Assembly: GCA_028289195.1 (NCBI GenBank)
Contig: JANQQR010000024.1
Coordinates: 62,001 to 126,000 of the forward strand
Reading direction: 5' to 3'
Origin: Phycisphaerales bacterium
GTDB taxonomy: Bacteria; Planctomycetota; Phycisphaerae; Phycisphaerales; UBA1924
Length of the DNA: 64,000 nucleotides
Below are positions 59,982-64,000 of this stretch, piece after piece. A model generated the notes under the pieces. It made no database searches. It had not been told where the DNA came from and worked only from the letters and a program-made list of their open reading frames with translations. Position 1 is the first letter of the stretch; the number at the start of each line of letters is the position of its first letter. The position numbers and the translations under genes were made by a program.

Positions 59982-60770
59982 CTAAGCGGTCTCTTTGTCT
60001 TCCCTCTGCCCCTCTGCCCCTTTGTCCCTCTGCCCCTTCCTCCTCATCCCCGCCTTCATGTTCAGCACCTCGACCACCAGACTGAACACCATCGCGAAGT
60101 AGATGTAGCCGCGCGGGAAGTGGCCCTCGTCGGCGACGCCGTCGTAGACCAGCATCACGCCGATCAGGATCAGGAAGCTCAGGGCCAGCATCTTCAGCGT
60201 CGGGTGGCGCTCGATGAACGCGCTGATCACGCCCGCGAAGGCGATCATCACACCGATCGAGATCACGATCGCCGTGATCATGATCGGGATGATGTCGGTC
60301 ATCCCCACGGCCGTGATCACGCTGTCGAGGCTGAACACCAGATCGATCATCAGGATCTGCACGATGATCGACGACACCGAGGGGTAGGCCTTGGCCTTCT
60401 CGTCGAGTTTCTCTTCGCGGCGCCCGGCCTCCTCGATCTTGTGGTGGATCTCGTGCGTCGCCTTCCCGATCAGGAACAGCCCGCCGAACAACAGCACCAG
60501 GTCCTTGCCGGTCACGTCGAAATCGAGCACCGTGAACAGCGTCTTGGTCAGGCTCATGATCCAGGCGATGCCCAGCAGCAGCCCAATGCGCATGACCATC
60601 GCCAGCAGCAGCCCGATGTTCCGCGTCCGGACCTGCTTCTCCTTGGGGAGGCGCCCGGTGAGGATCGCGATGAACACGACGTTGTCGATACCCAGCACGA
60701 TCTCGAGCGTGGTCAGCGCCAGCAGCGCCGCCAGCCCGTCGACGGTGAGGAACGCAGAGAAGTCCCACAT
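59982..60770 (-). CDS. TerC-family integral membrane protein
   Basis: A 262-residue TerC family protein with about seven helices. LTTLEIVLGIDNVVFIAILTGRLP (18-41) and LMIDLVFSLDSVITAVGMTD hold the two family-defining acidic segments (LGIDN and FSLDS) that line the presumed ion path. TerC-type proteins, including Alx and MeeF, are linked to manganese export and metalation of exported enzymes; mntR at 63.6 kb fits that setting. The last 20 residues (KGQRDKGAEGQREDK) come from an octamer repeat array, replacing a normal C terminus. AAAGGAGG 11 bases before ATG 60770 sets the start. Confidence 0.9.
   Translation of the reverse strand: MWDFSAFLTVDGLAALLALTTLEIVLGIDNVVFIAILTGRLPKEKQVRTRNIGLLLAMVMRIGLLLGIAWIMSLTKTLFTVLDFDVTGKDLVLLFGGLFLIGKATHEIHHKIEEAGRREEKLDEKAKAYPSVSSIIVQILMIDLVFSLDSVITAVGMTDIIPIMITAIVISIGVMIAFAGVISAFIERHPTLKMLALSFLILIGVMLVYDGVADEGHFPRGYIYFAMVFSLVVEVLNMKAGMRRKGQRDKGAEGQREDKETA
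60004..60042. repeat. Octamer repeat array 3
   Basis: Plus strand: CTCTGCCC, CTCTGCCC, CTTTGTCC, CTCTGCCC, then CTTCCTC. It encodes the C-terminal end of the TerC protein on the minus strand and matches arrays 1 and 2, about 49-50 kb away. Confidence 0.9.
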
Positions 60771-60872
60771 GGCCGGACCGCCTCCTTTGCGGCGCACGCG
60801 AGTGCCGCGTCGCGCAGGAGGGTACCGGCTATCAGGATCGGGGAGGAATCGGCCCGCCGGCCTGAGGCGGAC

Positions 60873-61268
60873 TCAGATGACGCGCTTCACCTTGCCGGAG
60901 CAGCCCGGCGCGTCGGGGTTCCCGCCGTAGAGCGCCGTGCGCATCTCGCGCCGCTGGCGCTCGCTCATGTCGACGAGCTCGAGTCCGGTTTCGTGGTTGC
61001 GGAATCCACGCTTCTCGGTCCAGACGACCTTGGCCTTCAAAGCCGTCTGGCCGTTGGCCCCGGTGACCTGGAAGATCACGATGTCGTCGATCTTCCCGGC
61101 CTTCTTGCGCGAGCGCACACGCAGCCCGGTTCTCGACACGTCGAGCACCTTCCCGACGCTGGAGCGGACGAGCTCGCAGGCGATGCGCCCGGTGCTCCGC
61201 TTGTTGTCAGGGTGCTCGTTTGCGCCACCCACCTGGGGAATCGGATTGAAATTGGGGCTGCTGTCCAC
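60873..61268 (-). CDS. PilZ-domain protein, first copy
   Basis: A 131-residue single-domain PilZ protein. The N-terminal arginine box (NKRSTGRIACELV, an RxxxR variant) and KVLDVSRTGLRV (the DxSxxG cyclic-di-GMP loop) are both present; VVWTEKRGFRNHETGLEL ends the barrel. PilZ domains bind cyclic di-GMP, a second messenger for surface growth and motility. GTG 61268 has GGAGG seven bases upstream and begins a plausible N terminus; the open frame upstream is not used. A paralogue lies 38 bases further upstream on the same strand. Confidence 0.85.
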   Translation of the reverse strand: MDSSPNFNPIPQVGGANEHPDNKRSTGRIACELVRSSVGKVLDVSRTGLRVRSRKKAGKIDDIVIFQVTGANGQTALKAKVVWTEKRGFRNHETGLELVDMSERQRREMRTALYGGNPDAPGCSGKVKRVI

Positions 61269-61306
61269 GTATGAGCCTCCGGTTTCGGGTTGTCTCTGCG
61301 TTTGTT

Positions 61307-61696
61307 TCAGGACGCCTTGCGGGCTTCGAAGGAATGCGCGTTGACGCCGCTCACGGAGCTCTGAGCGATCTCGCTCAGGATGCGCCGGAGCCGCGGGGTG
61401 ACCTCGCGGAAGGACAGACCGACTTCCTTGCGGAACAGGCCCTTCCTCTTGATCCACACAACCTCCGTGTCCACGTCGTGCGGCTCGCCGAACGACTCGA
61501 TGCTGAGCTTGAGCGTCATGCCCTTCCTCAGCGGCAGGCGCCGATCCAGGACGACCCGCATCCCGCCGGCCGATGCATCCAGGACGTCGCCGACGCTGGA
61601 GCGCACCGTCTCGCACCGCACCCGGCCGTGGCGACGGGACTCGTCGCTTTCGGCGGGGCCGCCGTGGGTGGCCGTGATGTCGCTGCCCTGGATCAT
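61307..61696 (-). CDS. PilZ-domain protein, second copy
   Basis: A 129-residue PilZ protein, the paralogue of the next gene. SRRHGRVRCETVRSSVGDVLDASAGGMRVV has the RxxxR box and DASAGG loop; DVDTEVVWIKRKGLFRKEVGLSFREV forms the later strands. The two share about the same length and order, so they arose by tandem duplication; differences in the loop (DVSRTG against DASAGG) may alter affinity. The first gene of the pair; only a weak CAGG lies before ATG 61696. Both are transcribed away from PIN-PhoH. Confidence 0.82.
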   Translation of the reverse strand: MIQGSDITATHGGPAESDESRRHGRVRCETVRSSVGDVLDASAGGMRVVLDRRLPLRKGMTLKLSIESFGEPHDVDTEVVWIKRKGLFRKEVGLSFREVTPRLRRILSEIAQSSVSGVNAHSFEARKAS

Positions 61697-62031
61697 CTAC
61701 CTGAGAAGATCGGATCGAAACCGCCGTTCGTCCACGATGGAGTCGATGACCGCCGGAATCAGGCGATGATCCCGCGCTCCGGGCCCCAAAATAGAGCCTC
61801 CCGCGAGCGCAGATCGCCCCTGCGAGCCGCAGGGCTTGCCCGAACTCCCCGACCGGGCGCGAAATGGAATCCTCACACGGATTTCTGCTCAGATCGCGCC
61901 GCGCGGGTCCGATACAGTCAATACCGGCTGATTCGGGGCGCCGTCGCGGCCCGGCATCGTTCGGCGCCACCCCGGCGCCGAGGCACGAACGCGGCGACTC
62001 CTTCCGGTCGGACCGAGAGGAGACCCGTCGG
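61697..62031. other. Intergenic, 335 bases, between divergent PilZ and PIN-PhoH genes
   Basis: A divergent control region. I see no gene and no clear RNA. TACAGT-like tracts near 61912 (GATACAGTCAATACC) may hold a -10 for the PIN-PhoH gene, whose leader would then be about 115 bases. Confidence 0.4.
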
Positions 62032-63597
62032 GTGACGAGCACGACCGCTGACGTCTTGGACACCTCCTTCAACCCCAGCACGCAGAGCGACGCACCGGAG
62101 CCCACCCAGGGTTCGGGCGCCACGCCCCGCAGGACGCCGAGCCGTGCCGACACGGACGGGTCCGAGAAGGCGGTCAAGACCAAGACGTTCGTCCTCGACA
62201 CCAACGTCCTGCTCCACAACCCCAAGTCGATCTTCGTGTTCCAGGACAACGACGTCGTCCTGCCGTTCACGGTGCTGGAAGAACTCGACCGCTTCAAGAG
62301 CGTCAACGACGACATCGGGCGCAACGCCCGCGAGTGCATCCGCTACCTCGACGCCCTCCGGCGCGTCGGCAAGCTGGCCGACGGCGTGAAGCTCGGCAAC
62401 GGCGAGCCGGCGCTCAAGGCCGCTTCGGGCTACGGGCCGACCGGCATGCTCCGCATCGACTCCACCGACTACGAGCGCCCGCACACGATCTCCAAGGACA
62501 CGCCGGACAACCGCATCATCGCCGTGGCGTGGCACCTCCATACCAGGTCCGACCAGCCGGGATCCTCCGAAGGCCCGGTCGTGTTCGTCTCGAAGGACCT
62601 CAACGCGCGGATCAAGTCCGACAGCCTCGGCATCCGCACCGAGGACTTCGAGAACCAGAAGGTCGACTTCGACTCGCTCTACACCGGCTACCTGACCGCC
62701 GACGTGCCCGGCGACCTGATCGACGAGCTCTACGCCGAGCGCATGCTGCCGCTCGACCGGTTCACGAGCCACCTGACCGACCCGGAGAACGGCGAGGTCG
62801 CGCCCGAGCTGTTCCCCAACCAGTTCGTCGTGCTCATCGACGAGGCCGACCCCAACCACACGGGCTTGGCCCGGCGCCTCTCGGACACCGATCACCTGAT
62901 CCCCTCCACCGGGCCACGCAAGCCCGTGTTCGGGATCATGGCCCGCAACGTCCAGCAGACGATGGCGCTCGAACTCCTGCTCGACGACGAGGTGAAGCTC
63001 GTCACGCTCATCGGCGGCGCCGGCACCGGCAAGACCCTGCTGGCTGTTGCCGCGGGCATGGCCAAGGTGTTCAACGACGAGCGCTACGAGAAGCTGCTGG
63101 TCGCGCGCCCGATCATGCCGCTCGGACGCGACATCGGCTATCTGCCCGGCGACAAGGACGAGAAGCTCACCGCGTGGATGCAGCCGATCTTCGACAACCT
63201 CGCCTACCTCCTCTCGACCCGCGGCTCGCACATGCAGAACGCCGAGAGCCACTCGTCCGAGCAGCGCATCACCAAGCTGATGGCCGACGGGCGCCTCGTG
63301 CTCGAACCCCTGACCTACATCCGCGGACGCTCAATCCCGCACCAGTTCATCATCGTGGACGAGGCGCAGAACCTGACGCCGCACGAGGTCAAGACGATCA
63401 TCAGCCGCGTCGGCGAGGGGACGAAGATCGTCTTCACCGGCGACGTGCAGCAGATCGACAACCCGTACCTCGACGAGTCGTCGAACGGCCTGAGCTACGC
63501 CGTGGAGCGGATGAAGGGTCTGGGCACCGTCGGCCACGTCGCGCTGGCCAAGAGCGAGCGGAGCGAACTGGCGAGCCTGGCGATCGAGCGCCTCTGA
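62032..63597 (+). CDS. PIN-PhoH fusion protein (ribonuclease-ATPase)
   Basis: A 521-residue protein of the PhoH2/YlaK type. From about 45, TKTFVLDTNVLLHNPKSIFVF opens a PIN endoribonuclease domain with acidic residues VLDTNVL, LEELD and VFVSKDLNARIK. From about 290 the PhoH ATPase domain shows the Walker A GGAGTGKTLLA, RPIMPLGRDIGYLPGDKDEKL, DEAQNLTPHEVKTIISRVG (Walker B) and GDVQQIDNPYLD. PhoH2 proteins act as ATP-driven RNA unwinding-cleaving enzymes. GTG 62032 with AGGAG 11 to 12 bases upstream is chosen; the first 40 residues are low complexity. mntR converges on it just beyond the stop. Confidence 0.92.
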   Translation: MTSTTADVLDTSFNPSTQSDAPEPTQGSGATPRRTPSRADTDGSEKAVKTKTFVLDTNVLLHNPKSIFVFQDNDVVLPFTVLEELDRFKSVNDDIGRNARECIRYLDALRRVGKLADGVKLGNGEPALKAASGYGPTGMLRIDSTDYERPHTISKDTPDNRIIAVAWHLHTRSDQPGSSEGPVVFVSKDLNARIKSDSLGIRTEDFENQKVDFDSLYTGYLTADVPGDLIDELYAERMLPLDRFTSHLTDPENGEVAPELFPNQFVVLIDEADPNHTGLARRLSDTDHLIPSTGPRKPVFGIMARNVQQTMALELLLDDEVKLVTLIGGAGTGKTLLAVAAGMAKVFNDERYEKLLVARPIMPLGRDIGYLPGDKDEKLTAWMQPIFDNLAYLLSTRGSHMQNAESHSSEQRITKLMADGRLVLEPLTYIRGRSIPHQFIIVDEAQNLTPHEVKTIISRVGEGTKIVFTGDVQQIDNPYLDESSNGLSYAVERMKGLGTVGHVALAKSERSELASLAIERL

Positions 63598-63600
63598 TCT

Positions 63601-64000
63601 TCAGCGCTGCTCCCGGGCCACGCGCTCCATAGCCTGGATCGTCGCCTTCGAGACGTGGTGCTCGATCCCCTCGGCGTCGATCTGCGCCTGTTTCGGAGGC
63701 ACGCCGATCGCAAGCAGGAAGCTCAGCACGATCTCGTGTCTGTGCTTCGATTCCTGGGCCAGGCGCCGGCCCTTGCGCGTCAGCTTGATCGGCTTGTACG
63801 GCTCGGTCTCGACGAGGCCCTCGCCGGCCAGGCGCGTCACGATGCGGCTGACCGTCACGTGGCTCACCCCCATCAGGCTCACGAGGTCGCGGACCCGCGC
63901 CTCGTGCCCGGCGTCGATCAGGTCGGCGATCGCCTCCACGTAGTCCTCGGCGGTTTCGTCCCGATGATCGGCGCGCGTGCGCGCAAAGCGGTTGCCCCCG
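63601..64000 (-). CDS. mntR: MntR-type manganese-dependent repressor (5' end beyond window)
   Basis: The open frame is closed at 63601 and runs off the right edge. The visible 132 residues match MntR: TRADHRDETAEDYVEAIADLIDAGHEARVRDLVSLMGVSHVTVSRIVTRLAGEGLVE as winged helix-turn-helix region, then LTRKGRRLAQESKHRHEIVLSFLLAIGVP and DAEGIEHHVSKATIQAM, where Glu and His residues form the metal site. It represses Mn uptake genes when Mn is sufficient. A GTG at 63939 could be taken for a start, but conserved sequence continues upstream of it, so it is internal. The TerC protein at 60 kb may be a functional neighbour in Mn balance. Confidence 0.92.
   Translation of the reverse strand, partial: GGNRFARTRADHRDETAEDYVEAIADLIDAGHEARVRDLVSLMGVSHVTVSRIVTRLAGEGLVETEPYKPIKLTRKGRRLAQESKHRHEIVLSFLLAIGVPPKQAQIDAEGIEHHVSKATIQAMERVAREQR

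Noticed and set aside
61918..63252. Long minus-strand frame opposite PIN-PhoH
   Set aside because: Shadow of a well-supported gene; no ribosome site or recognisable motif.
63601..63939. mntR starting at GTG 63939 as a short protein
   Set aside because: Conserved MntR sequence (RADHRDETAEDYV) continues upstream in frame to the window edge, so the GTG is internal.

Overview
The window is about 64 kb of very GC-rich bacterial chromosome with densely packed housekeeping and envelope genes and no phage, insertion sequence, CRISPR array, tRNA or rRNA that I could find. The likely source is a planctomycete of the Phycisphaerae type. This is inferred from a secreted protein ending in two dockerin-like GDxNxDG repeats, Tat-exported oxidoreductases, a PSP1 (RicT-like) protein with a long basic tail, a PIN-PhoH protein, degenerate pseudopilin clusters and GC-rich coding frames. 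No taxonomic marker gene lies in the window, so the assignment is an inference.

Layout. 1-6.6 kb: end of a GNAT acetyltransferase, a Tat-exported aldo/keto reductase, a threonine 3-dehydrogenase-like enzyme, a secreted dockerin-tailed protein, a threonine dehydratase and a Cu/Zn-type permease. 6.7-9.5 kb: lexA and dprA around a poorly explained 700-base stretch, then a small His-rich membrane protein. 9.5-15.8 kb: bshB1-like deacetylase, glycosyltransferase, truA, sucD and secreted proteins. 15.8-22.9 kb: a large exported protein, an ArsR plus two SRPBCC genes operon, a metal-site-less MBL-fold protein, a DUF418 membrane protein and coaD. 23.4-27.6 kb: a PHP-glycosyltransferase fusion, tadA and tatC. 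28.3-28.5 kb: a strong candidate 6S RNA with its own promoter and terminator. 28.5-36.1 kb: cysE, an exported protein, mrp, rmuC and an M16 homologue without its zinc motif. 36.2-46.9 kb: LptF/LptG-like permeases, a four-gene pseudopilin cluster, a lipase-like hydrolase, a nuclease-like protein and three small exported or membrane proteins. 47-54.9 kb: PSP1 protein, a signal peptidase I with a large insertion, an M61 peptidase, a Tat-exported epimerase and a nucleotide-carrier-like MFS protein. 55-64 kb: LysR regulator, aconitase, a renalase-like flavoprotein, TerC, two PilZ proteins, PIN-PhoH and the start-truncated mntR.

The clearest system-level signal is in how genes start. Seventeen genes have no Shine-Dalgarno sequence but have a TANNNT box 6 to 9 bases before the start codon, which points to leaderless mRNAs. 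A second class has normal GGAGG-type sites, sometimes with a TANNNT box about 30 to 70 bases upstream. Other threads are a family of octamer repeats read through as protein, and several enzyme homologues that have lost metal ligands (TDH structural zinc, MBL fold, M16). Coordinates of starts are argued gene by gene; all similarity statements are from memory of the families, not from a search.
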